The notes under the pieces are model-generated. The model was not told where the DNA came from. It did no database searches and saw only the letters and a list, made by a program, of their open reading frames with translations. Position numbers and translations under genes: made by a program. From Chryseobacterium sp. JV274 (GTDB lineage Bacteria > Bacteroidota > Bacteroidia > Flavobacteriales > Weeksellaceae): a stretch of 64,000 bases of DNA. Positions 53,883 through 63,418 of the stretch are shown here, piece after piece. Each line of letters opens with the position of its first letter. The stretch's first letter is position 1. Location of the stretch: positions 186,001 to 250,000 of the forward strand of contig NZ_LR824569.1 in NCBI RefSeq assembly GCF_903969135.1, written 5' to 3'.

Positions 53883-56389
53883 GAAATTCTTCCAAAGCAG
53901 CCACTTTGGAAAGTAAATTTCCATTGCTGGCTATCGAAAATGATTGTATCATTTCAAAGGATGCTGATGTTACGATTTGCTTTAAGGTTAGACTCCCTGA
54001 GCTGTTTACCGTTGCTTCCACTGAATATGAAGCCATGCATTCCACTTGGTTCAAGGCCATTAAAACACTCCCAGATTTTACTGTGGTTCATAAGCAGGAT
54101 TGGTTTATTAAAGAAAACTACAATCCTGATCTTTCAAGAGAAGATCAGAGTTTTCTTTCCAAGTCTTTTGAAAGACATTTCAATGAGAGACCCTTTTTAA
54201 ATCATTACTGCTATCTCTTTATAACAAAAACCAGTAAGGAGAGAATGCGGATGCAGAGTAACTTTTCATCTCTATGCAAAGGCAAGCTGATTCCAAAAGA
54301 GATTAAGGACAAAGAAGTCATCAATCGCTTTCTTGAATCTGTTGACCAGCTGGAGCGGATAATGAATGACAGTGGTTATATCCATCTGGAAAGGATAACA
54401 GAAGATGAGATATCCGGAACTTCCGAAAGGTCAGGACTACTGGAGCAATATCTGACCCTATCCCGTGAAACCCATCCATCATTGCAGGATATCAAGTTAG
54501 GATCTGAAGAAATGCGAATCGGTAACAATCGTATTAGCATGCACACCTTATCGGATACAGAAGATCTGCCCGGCACTGTTTCATCACACAGCCGTTATGA
54601 GAAGTTAAGCACCGACCGCAGTGACTGTCTTCTATCATTTGCTTCTCCCGTGGGTCTTCTGCTCAGTTGCAATCACATTTATAACCAGTATCTGTTCATT
54701 GACAACAGTGATGAGAACCTTCGTCAGTTTGAAAAATCTGCAAGGAATATGCATTCACTGGCGAGATACAGTAGAGCAAATCAAATCAATAAAGCATGGA
54801 TCGAGAAGTATCTGAATGAAGCACATTCTTTTAGTCTGCAATCCATTCGTGCTCATTTCAATGTGATGTCATGGTCTGATAATCCTGCGGAGTTAAAGCA
54901 GTTAAAGAATGATACTGGAAGTGCTTTGGCTTTAATGGAATGTAAACCTCGTCATAATACGACAGATACAGCAACATTATATTGGGCAGGAATTCCGGGC
55001 AATGCAGCAGATTTTCCAAGTGAAGAAAGCTTCTACACATTCATCGAACCTGCTTTATGTTTTTTCACATGGGAAACCAATTATCAGGATTCACCGTCAC
55101 CATTTGGGATTAAGATGGCTGACCGTCTAACGGGAAAGCCGATTCATCTGGATATTTCAGATCTGCCGATGAAGCAGGGGATTATCACCAATAGAAATAA
55201 GTTTATTCTTGGACCTTCCGGAAGTGGTAAATCCTTCTTTACGAACCATATGGTACGACAGTATTATGAGCAGGGAGCGCATGTCCTTATTGTAGATACC
55301 GGAAATTCCTACCAGGGATTATGTGAACTCATTAAAGGTAAAACCAGAGGAGAGGATGGTGTGTATTTCACTTATACAGAAGACAATCCTATTGCTTTCA
55401 ATCCTTTCTATACCGATGACGGAATCTTTGACATTGAAAAAAGGGAGAGTATCAAAACCTTGATTCTGACACTATGGAAAAGAGATGATGAACCACCAAC
55501 CCGTTCAGAGGAAGTGGCCCTGTCCAATGCTGTAAGTGGATACATTGAAGTGATAAAATCTAATGACCAGCATCCTTCTTTCAATAGATTCTATGAGTAT
55601 GTCAAAGAAGATTACCAGAAGGTACTGGAGCAGAAGAAAGTCAGGGAAAAAGACTTTGATATTGCTAACTTTCTCAATGTGTTGGAACCTTACTACAGAG
55701 GAGGGGAGTATGACTATCTGCTCAATTCAGAGAAGCAACTGGACTTGTTATCCAAGCGTTTTATAGTCTTTGAAATTGATGCGATTAAAGATCATAAAAT
55801 TCTGTTCCCTATTGTGACCATTATCATAATGGAAGTCTTCATCAATAAGATGCGAAGATTAAAAGGAATCAGAAAACTCATCCTCATCGAAGAAGCCTGG
55901 AAAGCCATTGCCAAAGAAGGTATGGCAGAGTACATCAAATACCTTTTCAAGACGGTAAGAAAATTTTTCGGAGAAGCCATTGTGGTGACTCAGGAAGTCG
56001 ATGATATTATCCAGTCACCGATTGTTAAGGAAAGTATCATCAACAATTCGGATTGTAAGATTCTTCTTGACCAAAGGAAGTACATGAACAAGTTTGATGA
56101 TATTCAGGCAATGCTGGGACTAACCGATAAAGAAAAAGCTCAGGTGCTTTCTATCAATATGAATAATGACCCTCGAAGGCTTTACAAAGAAGTTTGGATT
56201 GGATTAGGCGGAACGCACTCTGCGGTCTACGCGACCGAAGTATCTACCGAAGAATATCTGGCCTATACTACAGAAGAAACGGAAAAATTGGAAGTGATGA
56301 ATCTTGCATCAGAACTTGAAGGCAATGTCGAACATGCCATCAAGAGGATTTCTCTTAAGAGAATCAAATCGAATACAAAAGAAAATTAA
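53879..56389 (+). CDS. traG: Conjugation ATPase TraG (VirB4-like)
   Basis: The 836-residue ATPase has Walker A KFILGPSGSGKSFFTNHM (G445-S452) followed by HVLIVDTGNSYQGLCELI. Walker B is KLILIEEAWKAI near residues 665-676. VTQEVDDIIQSPIVKESII and CKILLDQRKYM are also typical of VirB4 proteins. It powers assembly of the transfer channel. It is coupled to traF by an ATGA overlap. Confidence 0.93.
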   Translation: MRNSSKAATLESKFPLLAIENDCIISKDADVTICFKVRLPELFTVASTEYEAMHSTWFKAIKTLPDFTVVHKQDWFIKENYNPDLSREDQSFLSKSFERHFNERPFLNHYCYLFITKTSKERMRMQSNFSSLCKGKLIPKEIKDKEVINRFLESVDQLERIMNDSGYIHLERITEDEISGTSERSGLLEQYLTLSRETHPSLQDIKLGSEEMRIGNNRISMHTLSDTEDLPGTVSSHSRYEKLSTDRSDCLLSFASPVGLLLSCNHIYNQYLFIDNSDENLRQFEKSARNMHSLARYSRANQINKAWIEKYLNEAHSFSLQSIRAHFNVMSWSDNPAELKQLKNDTGSALALMECKPRHNTTDTATLYWAGIPGNAADFPSEESFYTFIEPALCFFTWETNYQDSPSPFGIKMADRLTGKPIHLDISDLPMKQGIITNRNKFILGPSGSGKSFFTNHMVRQYYEQGAHVLIVDTGNSYQGLCELIKGKTRGEDGVYFTYTEDNPIAFNPFYTDDGIFDIEKRESIKTLILTLWKRDDEPPTRSEEVALSNAVSGYIEVIKSNDQHPSFNRFYEYVKEDYQKVLEQKKVREKDFDIANFLNVLEPYYRGGEYDYLLNSEKQLDLLSKRFIVFEIDAIKDHKILFPIVTIIIMEVFINKMRRLKGIRKLILIEEAWKAIAKEGMAEYIKYLFKTVRKFFGEAIVVTQEVDDIIQSPIVKESIINNSDCKILLDQRKYMNKFDDIQAMLGLTDKEKAQVLSINMNNDPRRLYKEVWIGLGGTHSAVYATEVSTEEYLAYTTEETEKLEVMNLASELEGNVEHAIKRISLKRIKSNTKEN

Positions 56390-56411
56390 ATCATTTAAAA
56401 ATTTAAAAACA

Positions 56412-57044
56412 ATGAAAAACTTAATCATTAAAACCTTAATGGTAGCATTTTTTGCTGCCGTGACCTATACAAAAGCACAATTTGTCGTAACAGATCCCGC
56501 AAACCTGGCTTCGGGAATTTTAAACTCAGCCAATGAAATCGTGCAGACTTCATCAACGGTATCTAACGTTGTTAAGAACTTCAATGAAGTTAAGAAAGTA
56601 TATGAACAGGGTAAGGAGTATTATGACCAGCTGAAAGCCATTAATAATCTGGTCAAAGATGCCAGAAAGGTTCAGCAGACTGTTCTTTTGGTAGGTGATG
56701 TTTCTGAGATGTATGTGAATAATTTCGGTAAAATGCTGAGTGATCCCAACTTCAATGCGCAAGAATTAGCTTCTATTGCCAATGGTTATTCTGCGCTTCT
56801 TACCGAGAGTACGGAGCTATTGAAAGAACTCAAAGAGATCATCACTTCTAACGGTCTTTCTCTGAATGATAAAGAAAGGATGGATGTTGTTGACAGAGTC
56901 TATAAAGAGGTCAAAGCGTATCATAATCTGGTACGATACTATACCAATAAGAATATTTCGGTTAGTTATCTCAGAGCAAAAAAACAGAACAACACCCAAA
57001 GGGTGTTAGATCTTTACGGAACCTCTAATCAAAAATACTGGTAA
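56412..57044 (+). CDS. traI: Conjugal transfer protein TraI (DUF4141)
   Basis: I choose ATG 56412, which gives a clean signal peptide (MKNLIIKTLMVAFFAAVTYT, cleaved after KAQ). The earlier ATG at 56304 lies inside traG. The 210-residue mature-size protein is helical (VKKVYEQGKEYYDQLKAINN is similar to VirB5-type proteins). It probably acts in the periplasm. The stop is one base before traJ. Confidence 0.87.
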   Translation: MKNLIIKTLMVAFFAAVTYTKAQFVVTDPANLASGILNSANEIVQTSSTVSNVVKNFNEVKKVYEQGKEYYDQLKAINNLVKDARKVQQTVLLVGDVSEMYVNNFGKMLSDPNFNAQELASIANGYSALLTESTELLKELKEIITSNGLSLNDKERMDVVDRVYKEVKAYHNLVRYYTNKNISVSYLRAKKQNNTQRVLDLYGTSNQKYW

Positions 57045-57045
57045 G

Positions 57046-58038
57046 ATGGAACCGAGCAACTTACACGAAGTACTTCGTTCCGTTTATGAGGAAATGATGC
57101 CGATGTGCGCTGATATGGCGGCAGTAGCCAAAGGTGTTGCGGGATTGGGAGCTTTATTCTATGTAGCACTAAAAGTCTGGCAGTCATTGAGCCGTGTAGA
57201 ACCTATTGATTTGTTTCCCATGCTGAGACCTTTTGCCATAGGCATATGCATTATGTTTTTTTCGACATTGGTTTTAGGAAGTCTTAATGGGGTAATGAGT
57301 CCGATTGTTAAGGGAAGCCACTCAATGCTGGAAAATCAAGTGTTGGATATGAATGAACTGCAGCAGAAAAAGGATCTTTTAGAACGAGAAGCGATGCTCA
57401 GGAATCCGGAGATGGCTTACCTTATTTCAAATGAAGAATTTGATAAAAAGCTGGAAGAGCTAGGATGGTCGCCATCGGATTTGGTCACGATGTCCGGAAT
57501 GTATATTGAACGAGAAATGTTTGCCATCAAAAAAGATATCAGAGATGGTTTCCGGGAGTTTCTTGAAATATTGTTTCAATCGGCAGCCTTGGTTATTGAT
57601 ACGATAAGGACATTCTTTCTGATAGTGCTTTCAATCTTGGGACCAGTAGCATTCGCGATTTCAGTTTGGGATGGATTTCAGACCACTTTAAGTCAATGGC
57701 TGACAAGATATATCAGTGTTTACCTATGGCTGCCTGTTGCTGATATTTTCAGTGCCATTCTTGCCAAGATACAAACCTTGATCTTGGAACGGGATATCGA
57801 AATGCTCGCAGATCCAACCTTTATTCCTGATACCTCAAATACCGTTTACATCATCTATATGGTGATTGGGATCATAGGTTATTTTACGGTGCCAACGGTG
57901 ACTGGTTGGGTAATTCAGGCTGGAGGAGCAGGCAATTTCATACGTAATGTAAATCAAACTGCCACGAAATCAGGCAATGTTGCAGGAGCAGCAGTAGGTT
58001 CAGCAACAGGAAATATTTCGGGAAGATTATTAAAATAA
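57046..58038 (+). CDS. traJ: Conjugal transfer membrane protein TraJ (VirB6-like)
   Basis: The 330-residue protein has several helices (GVAGLGALFYVALKVW, FAIGICIMFFSTLVLGSL, FFLIVLSILGPVAFAISVW, VYIIYMVIGIIGYFTV). These frame a central acidic loop, the layout of VirB6/TrbL-like channel proteins. A Gly/Ala-rich tail (GNVAGAAVGSATGN) ends it. It lies between traI and traK without a gap that would suggest separate control. Confidence 0.88.
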   Translation: MEPSNLHEVLRSVYEEMMPMCADMAAVAKGVAGLGALFYVALKVWQSLSRVEPIDLFPMLRPFAIGICIMFFSTLVLGSLNGVMSPIVKGSHSMLENQVLDMNELQQKKDLLEREAMLRNPEMAYLISNEEFDKKLEELGWSPSDLVTMSGMYIEREMFAIKKDIRDGFREFLEILFQSAALVIDTIRTFFLIVLSILGPVAFAISVWDGFQTTLSQWLTRYISVYLWLPVADIFSAILAKIQTLILERDIEMLADPTFIPDTSNTVYIIYMVIGIIGYFTVPTVTGWVIQAGGAGNFIRNVNQTATKSGNVAGAAVGSATGNISGRLLK

Positions 58039-58052
58039 AAAAATGTAGTGGT

Positions 58053-58676
58053 ATGGAATTTAAAACTTTAAGAAATATTGAGAGCAGCTTCAGGCAGATC
58101 CGCTTGTTTACGTTTGTTTTTGCCGTGTTGTGTTTTGGAGTGGTAGGTGTAGTTGTCTTTAAATCCTATCAGTTTGCCGAGCAGCAGCGTCAGAAAATAT
58201 ATGTCTTGGATAATGGCAAATCTTTAATGGTGGCTTTATCACAAGATATGTCGATGAACAGACCTGTGGAAGCAAGAGAGCATGTGAGACGATTTCATGA
58301 ATTGTTCTTTACGATAGCACCTGATAAGAATGCTATTGAAAGTAATGTAAAAAGAGCGTTTAATTTGGCCGATCAATCTGCATTTAACTACTATAAAGAT
58401 CTTCAGGAGAAAGGCTACTATAACAGAATTATTTCAGGTAATATCCAGCAAAGAGTTGAGGTGGACAGTGTTGTTGCCAACTTTGATAGTTACCCATATG
58501 ACGTAAAGACGTACGCAAGACAGTTTATAATCAGATCCAGTAATCTTACCATAAGGAATTTAGTTACCAATTGTTCATTGGTTAATTCTGTACGGTCTGA
58601 CAACAATCCGCAGGGATTTACCATTGAAAAATTCAACGTGCTTGAAAATAGAGATGTCGAAACTTTTGAACGCTAA
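58053..58676 (+). CDS. traK: Conjugal transfer protein TraK (VirB8-like)
   Basis: The 207-residue protein has a short cytoplasmic start, one helix at about 20-38 (FTFVFAVLCFGVVGVVVF), and a periplasmic domain with FHELFFTIAPDK and SAFNYYKDLQEKGYYNRII. This is the TraK/VirB8 pattern. It connects inner-membrane and outer-membrane parts of the channel. The following gene begins ten bases later. Confidence 0.88.
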   Translation: MEFKTLRNIESSFRQIRLFTFVFAVLCFGVVGVVVFKSYQFAEQQRQKIYVLDNGKSLMVALSQDMSMNRPVEAREHVRRFHELFFTIAPDKNAIESNVKRAFNLADQSAFNYYKDLQEKGYYNRIISGNIQQRVEVDSVVANFDSYPYDVKTYARQFIIRSSNLTIRNLVTNCSLVNSVRSDNNPQGFTIEKFNVLENRDVETFER

Positions 58677-58686
58677 AAGAAAAGTA

Positions 58687-58956
58687 ATGAAAAAACTAAG
58701 AGATAAAATCGAAAATTATGTTGTAAAGGTTGAAAATCATTGGAAAGTTCTTCCAGTAGAGCGACAAAAATTCCTGACCAAGGTTTTCTTTGGCAGTTAT
58801 GTTTTGCTGACAATTATTGTCATTATCAGTGTTTTCATTTCTACAAGTCAAAGAAGTAATGTCATGTCTATCAATCATATTGATGGTATTTCTAAGAAAT
58901 CTATCGAAAAAGATTCTGAACAGAATGACACAGTAGAATCACTCATTAAAAAATAG
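58687..58956 (+). CDS. traL: Small membrane protein TraL (DUF3989-type)
   Basis: I choose ATG 58687, after the traK stop. The earlier in-frame ATG at 58624 lies within traK. The 89-residue protein has one helix (FFGSYVLLTIIVIISVFIST) and a short periplasmic tail. Its place between traK and traM fits TraL. The next gene begins three bases after its stop. Confidence 0.75.
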   Translation: MKKLRDKIENYVVKVENHWKVLPVERQKFLTKVFFGSYVLLTIIVIISVFISTSQRSNVMSINHIDGISKKSIEKDSEQNDTVESLIKK

Positions 58957-58959
58957 AAT

Positions 58960-60258
58960 ATGAAAAGTTCAGAGAAAATTAAAGTGACAGAAAATGATCT
59001 CTCACTAAATTCCAACGGAGTGAGTGACCCTCCCAAAGCTCAATGGGAAAGACTGAAGAAACCCATCATCTATTTTTTGATGGCTGCCGTGTGTGCGTCA
59101 TGCCTTTACCTCATTTTTAAACCAAAATCCAACAATACCGTTATTGAAGAGAGTGGTTTTAATGCAGCCATTCCGCAGGCAAAAGATGGTCAGTTGCAGT
59201 CTGATAAGCAAAAGGCTTATGAGCAGCAGTTGTTAGAGCAAAAGAACGAAGAGAAAAGAAATGCTGTAACCACCTTATCCGATTATTGGAATGACCAAAG
59301 CGATTCAAATTCTAATAAAAATCCATCAAGTGTGACGGCTAGAACGAGTATTCTTCAGCAATCAGATCAGAATGCTCTGAACAGCTATCGCAATTCCCAA
59401 CAGACCTTGAGCTCATTTTACAGTCGGGATGATCAGGAAGTCAATAATATGAGGAAAGAAATTTCAAGATTAAAGAATGAAGCGATGCAGAATAATGCTG
59501 CTCCCGTTGGCTTAGGAATAAACGACCAGCTAGAACTGATGGAAAAATCATATCAGATGGCAGCTAAGTACCTTCCAACGACTTCAAAACAGGAAGAGCC
59601 GGCACCAAAAGAAGAGGTGGAAATACCAACTGAAAAGAAGATTAAATTGACTTCAGCAAAAGCAGCACATCCCACTATTGTTTCTTCATTGTACAGAGAA
59701 CCATCAGATAGTGCCTTTATTGCAGGTTTAAATCAGAATAGATTTTATGACAGTCAAAATGATTCAGAGAACTCAGTTCAAACAAAAAACGCAATAAGAG
59801 GTGTGGTCAATGAAACTAAAACTTTGGTAAACGAAAGCATAGTATCCATAAGGCTTTCAGAAGCGATGCAACTCGGACGAACTGAAATCCCAGAAGGGAG
59901 TTTGCTGATTGCCAAAAGTAAATTTCAGGGCGGACGGCTTCAGTTAAAAATATCCTCCATTCGATATCAAGGTAATGTCTATCCTGTAGAAATCAATGTT
60001 CGTGACAATGACGGACAATTGGGTTTATATGTTCCGTATTCACCTGAACAAAATGCGGTAAGTGATATTGTAGCTAATATGAGCCAGACTTCCGGTACTA
60101 GTATTATGATGACCCAATCAGCAGGACAACAGATTGCAGCTGATCTGAGCAGGGGAGTCGTACAGGGATTGTCGGGCTATTTTCAAAAAAGAGTCAGACA
60201 ATTGAAAGTCACTGTAAAAGCGGGCCATCAGGTATTACTCTTACCCCAAAATAACTAA
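58960..60258 (+). CDS. traM: Conjugal transfer protein TraM (VirB10-like)
   Basis: The 432-residue protein has a cytoplasmic N-terminus, one helix at about 33-52 (PIIYFLMAAVCASCLYLIF) and a Gln/Ser/Pro-rich periplasmic linker. The conserved C-terminal domain has IRLSEAMQLGRTEIPEGSLL and ISSIRYQGNVYPVEINVRDN. This is the TraM/VirB10 layout that bridges both membranes. It is followed 15 bases later by traN. Confidence 0.9.
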   Translation: MKSSEKIKVTENDLSLNSNGVSDPPKAQWERLKKPIIYFLMAAVCASCLYLIFKPKSNNTVIEESGFNAAIPQAKDGQLQSDKQKAYEQQLLEQKNEEKRNAVTTLSDYWNDQSDSNSNKNPSSVTARTSILQQSDQNALNSYRNSQQTLSSFYSRDDQEVNNMRKEISRLKNEAMQNNAAPVGLGINDQLELMEKSYQMAAKYLPTTSKQEEPAPKEEVEIPTEKKIKLTSAKAAHPTIVSSLYREPSDSAFIAGLNQNRFYDSQNDSENSVQTKNAIRGVVNETKTLVNESIVSIRLSEAMQLGRTEIPEGSLLIAKSKFQGGRLQLKISSIRYQGNVYPVEINVRDNDGQLGLYVPYSPEQNAVSDIVANMSQTSGTSIMMTQSAGQQIAADLSRGVVQGLSGYFQKRVRQLKVTVKAGHQVLLLPQNN

Positions 60259-60273
60259 TCAAAAAATTAAAAA

Positions 60274-61176
60274 ATGAATACACAAAAGAGCCATTATATT
60301 CTCATTATGCTATTACTTCTGTTGGCAAGCAAAATATTTGGTCAGGATTCTGTGACAACTTATATTTCCTTGGAACAGGGAAAATTGGAACCTTTCAAAA
60401 TGCAGGTCACCTACAGTAAAACGAGCCACGTGATTTTTCCATCACCTATACGATATGTTGATCTGGGGAGTGAACTGTTAGTTGCTAATAAGGCAGAGCC
60501 TATCGGAAATGTTCTCCGAATTAAATCGGTTGTGAGAGATTTTGAAGAGGAAACCAATTTTTCGGTCATTACTGAAGATGGAAAATTTTACAATTTTGAT
60601 GTGTCTTACAGTTCTTATCCAGAAATACTCAGCTATGATTTATTAAAGCTTCAAAGGGGTATTGAACGGCAATATACTACTGATGTATTATTTGAGGACC
60701 TTAAAGGAAGCTCAACTACTCTGACTGGGCTTATTATGGAAAATCTCTACGAGAAAAGCAACAGAACTACTAAACATATTGTTTCAAAAAGTTATGGAAT
60801 TGAGTTTTCAGTCAGGGCACTCCACGTTAATGAAAGCAAATTTTATTTCACATTGCAAATTGAGAATCAAAGTAATGTGGCGTATAGTATTGAATGGGTC
60901 AACTTTAAAATTGTTGACAAGAAGAATTTAAAACGAACCGTTGTTCAGGATAGGGTATTAGAAAAGGTACGTACCTATTTCCCGCAAATGACAGCAGTTG
61001 ATCATTCAAACATAAAAGGTGTTTTCCTGCTGGATCAGTTTACTCTTTTAAAAGATCAGGTGTTGGAAATTGAAATTCTGGAGAAGAACGGGGGAAGACA
61101 TCAGAAGGTACAGCTTGAAAATTCAGATCTGATTCGTGCAAGATTGATAAACAGTTTAACAATAAAAACGAAGTAA
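60274..61176 (+). CDS. traN: Conjugal transfer protein TraN (DUF4138, VirB9-like)
   Basis: The 300-residue precursor has a signal peptide (ILIMLLLLLASKIFGQ). Beta domains follow (VTYSKTSHVIFPSPIRYVDL, KAEPIGNVLRIKSVVRDF, ETNFSVITEDGKFYNFDVSY), matching TraN/VirB9-type outer-complex proteins. It probably joins TraM and TraO at the outer membrane. The stop is one base before traO. Confidence 0.9.
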   Translation: MNTQKSHYILIMLLLLLASKIFGQDSVTTYISLEQGKLEPFKMQVTYSKTSHVIFPSPIRYVDLGSELLVANKAEPIGNVLRIKSVVRDFEEETNFSVITEDGKFYNFDVSYSSYPEILSYDLLKLQRGIERQYTTDVLFEDLKGSSTTLTGLIMENLYEKSNRTTKHIVSKSYGIEFSVRALHVNESKFYFTLQIENQSNVAYSIEWVNFKIVDKKNLKRTVVQDRVLEKVRTYFPQMTAVDHSNIKGVFLLDQFTLLKDQVLEIEILEKNGGRHQKVQLENSDLIRARLINSLTIKTK

Positions 61177-61177
61177 G

Positions 61178-61738
61178 ATGAACAAAATATTTTTAGCAGT
61201 CATCTTAACGATTGCATTGAACAGCAAAACATTTGCTCAACAAATGATCCCTGGACAAACAGGTGTTGAATTTTCTTATTCAGTATTTCCAAAATCTCCT
61301 GAAAAGCAAAATTATGCGCTAAGTGCGGGGCTTGTTTCTTACCTAAGGAATGGTAATTACTTTTTTGCATTGGCAGAATATAGCATAAAGTATTATGAAT
61401 ACACCAACTATAATATTCCGATAGATACTTTCCTCCTGGGCGATGGTTACAGTTTTTATATATGGGGAGACTTCATGCGCAGTGTCAATCTTAATCTTGG
61501 AATCGGAGCTCTTGCAGGTTATGAACGGCTTAATAGAGGTAATGAATTGCTATATGACGGTTCATTGTTAACAGCAACAGATAACTTTATTTATGGAGCA
61601 AATGGTAAGCTTTCCTTTGAAAGTTATCTGACGGATCACTTTGTTTTTTTGGTCAACGGGCAACTTCGGTTTTTGAAAAATAGTCAAATGGCTCAGTTTC
61701 AATCTCTGTTCGGGGTTGGAATAAGATATAATTTTTAA
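61178..61738 (+). CDS. traO: Conjugal transfer protein TraO
   Basis: The 186-residue precursor has a signal peptide (FLAVILTIALNSKTFAQ). It has the TraO features QMIPGQTGVEFSYSVFP, Tyr-rich strands (YYEYTNYNI), and a final aromatic barrel-like strand (FGVGIRYNF). It is likely an outer-membrane part of the transfer channel. It is 10 bases before the TraQ-like gene; the usual primase-like TraP is not present between them. Confidence 0.85.
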   Translation: MNKIFLAVILTIALNSKTFAQQMIPGQTGVEFSYSVFPKSPEKQNYALSAGLVSYLRNGNYFFALAEYSIKYYEYTNYNIPIDTFLLGDGYSFYIWGDFMRSVNLNLGIGALAGYERLNRGNELLYDGSLLTATDNFIYGANGKLSFESYLTDHFVFLVNGQLRFLKNSQMAQFQSLFGVGIRYNF

Positions 61739-61748
61739 AATATTTAAA

Positions 61749-62216
61749 ATGAAAAATATAATTAATAATAAAAAAGGAATACACTTTAAATTTTTCATCA
61801 TAGCAGTTATGGTCGGATTACTTGTACAATCATGTGAAAAAGATGATTTAGAAATTCAACAAAATTTTCCTTTTGAGGTAGAAGTGATGCCTGTTCAGAA
61901 ATACGTTGCTAAAGGTGAAACTGTAGAAATCAGATGTCGTATTATTCCAAATGGAAATTATACAGGAACCACTTATTCAATACGATATTTTCAGTACGAA
62001 GGGCAGGGAAGTCTTCGTTTATTTAACGATCCATCTTTTGTTCCTAATGATTTCTATCCGTTAACTGAAAAGGAATTCAGGTTGTATTATACTTCTAAAT
62101 CTACAGTTTCCCAAAGTTTTGATATTTGGATTTCAGATAATGTGGATAATAAACAAATGTTCAGTTTCCAATTTAATCCTCAAAGTGAGGGACTTTATAA
62201 AAAAGCTATCATTTAA
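61749..62216 (+). CDS. traQ: TraQ-like lipoprotein (DUF3872)
   Basis: The 155-residue precursor has a hydrophobic lead and a lipobox-like LLVQSCEKDD with Cys at about residue 29. An Ig-like beta domain follows (FEVEVMPVQKYVAKGETVEI, YSIRYFQYEGQGSLRLF), matching DUF3872. It is the last gene of the tra operon seen here. A strong terminator follows its stop. Confidence 0.82.
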   Translation: MKNIINNKKGIHFKFFIIAVMVGLLVQSCEKDDLEIQQNFPFEVEVMPVQKYVAKGETVEIRCRIIPNGNYTGTTYSIRYFQYEGQGSLRLFNDPSFVPNDFYPLTEKEFRLYYTSKSTVSQSFDIWISDNVDNKQMFSFQFNPQSEGLYKKAII

Positions 62217-62222
62217 ATTTCA

Positions 62223-62248
62223 GGCTATTTCATCAGAAATAGCCTTTT
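62223..62248 (+). terminator. Terminator of the tra operon
   Basis: A 9-bp perfect stem (62223-62231 with 62236-62244), loop ATCA, is followed by TTTTGCTTTT. It lies six bases after the traQ stop. Confidence 0.85.
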
Positions 62249-62254
62249 GCTTTT

Positions 62255-62289
62255 AAAATAGTAGGTTATAAATAATAACCTACTATTTT
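62255..62289. repeat. Second stem-loop after traQ
   Basis: A perfect 15-bp stem (62255-62269 with 62275-62289) has the loop AAATA. It is AT-rich with T-runs on both sides and may be a backup terminator or a processing site. See the separate finding on the cluster of four hairpins. Confidence 0.75.
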
Positions 62290-62353
62290 AACTGTAATCT
62301 TTTTGAGAAAATTCATATAAGCTATTTTTTTTCAATAGGGTTACTCATAATTT

Positions 62354-62395
62354 GCGAAAAGACGTTCCCGCTCAAAGAAGGAATTGTCTTTTCGC
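62354..62395. repeat. Third stem-loop, 20-bp+ loop
   Basis: The arms GCGAAAAGAC (62354-62363) and GTCTTTTCGC (62386-62395) are perfect 10-base complements separated by 22 bases. This is not a terminator shape. It could be a protein-binding inverted repeat or part of a small RNA. Confidence 0.65.
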
Positions 62396-62404
62396 CGAAT
62401 TGAT

Positions 62405-62433
62405 ATAAGCGACAATTCATTATTGTCGCTTAT
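62405..62433 (-). terminator. Fourth stem-loop, probable terminator of the radC-like gene
   Basis: A perfect 12-bp stem (62405-62416 with 62422-62433) has the loop TCATT. It lies just downstream of the minus-strand RadC-like gene (stop at 62457), the right place for its terminator. Confidence 0.6.
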
Positions 62434-62456
62434 GTTAGGTAGTGATAATTTTTGAT

Positions 62457-62900
62457 TCAAAAATGCCCTTCATCAGCAAATGACAAGTAATCAGTTGAGG
62501 TCAAAATACAATGATCCAGCAATTTAATATTTAAAAATTCTGAGGCATTTTTAATATTCTGAGTAATTTTTTGATCTTCCGCTGAAGGTTTTAAATTTCC
62601 TGACGGGTGATTATGTGCTAAGATTACGGCAGATGCATTGCATAATAGCGCGGCCTGCATAATAATTCTTACATCGACTATTGTTGAAGAAATACCTGAT
62701 TCAGATATTTTCTTTATCCCTAAAACTTTGTTTGCCTGATTTAAATACAAAGCAAAAAATGATTCCCTATAATCTATTTCATCAATATCAAAGTATTGAC
62801 GGAATACATCAACAGCATCACGTGAACAGCTTATTAATTTCTCTGAATTACCTTTTCGTGAATAACTTAATTTTATTTCATTGACAATATTAAAATCCAT
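62457..62900 (-). CDS. radC: RadC-family JAB-domain protein
   Basis: The 147-residue protein has the JAB metalloprotease-like signature AVILAHNHPSGNLKPSAEDQ (HxH...D), followed by ILTSTDYLSFADEG. RadC-like JAB proteins are common in conjugative elements of this group. Their activity in DNA repair is not established. It is shorter than chromosomal RadC because the N-terminal helix-hairpin-helix part is absent, which is usual for element copies. Confidence 0.88.
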   Translation of the reverse strand: MDFNIVNEIKLSYSRKGNSEKLISCSRDAVDVFRQYFDIDEIDYRESFFALYLNQANKVLGIKKISESGISSTIVDVRIIMQAALLCNASAVILAHNHPSGNLKPSAEDQKITQNIKNASEFLNIKLLDHCILTSTDYLSFADEGHF

Positions 62901-63418
62901 GTGATTGCTCTTGTACGGCAGAGACTTGAATTTCCCGTACTTATATTTGTGATTTGTTCTTATCTTTTATCCTTCTTTGTCCCTACAAACCTTTTAGGGT
63001 TTGTTTAATATTTTTCAAAAGAAAAACCGGAAAAAAGAAAGCAGATATGAAGTGCTGACAATGAAAAAAGCCAAAAGGAAACGGAATAATTGGAGGGTAC
63101 CTTCAGGGAGGAAGCCGTTTATGCCGTAGTCTTTTGGCTGCATAAGCGATGGCTGGCAACAATAGCTTAGCTGCCTTTTTACCGGTTATTTTTGGAAATG
63201 TTAGAACTTTCAATAAAAATCCAGTAGGATTAATGAATATAAAGTCTTATTATAAAACTAAGGTGTTGCAATATAAGATCTAAGGTGGGAGTTATTTGGA
63301 CATGATTTACAATCACTAAGTATAAGTGATTAGCTATGTAGTTTTTTCAGCACAATCAAATTTTACTGATTTTCCAATATAATCTGAAAGGCTTAGCTTT
63401 GTTATATACTTGTTTTAT
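62901..63418. other. Non-coding stretch with nested inverted repeats
   Basis: No gene is supported here. Nested pairs suggest a structured RNA or a DNA-processing site: AACCGG (63026-63031) with CCGGTT (63182-63187), AGCCAAAAG (63069-63077) with CTTTTGGCT (63131-63139), and AAACGG (63079-63084) with CCGTTT (63115-63120). The inner loop contains the palindrome GGTACC. The strand is unknown. The rest to 63418 is AT-rich with no visible structure. Confidence 0.45.
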
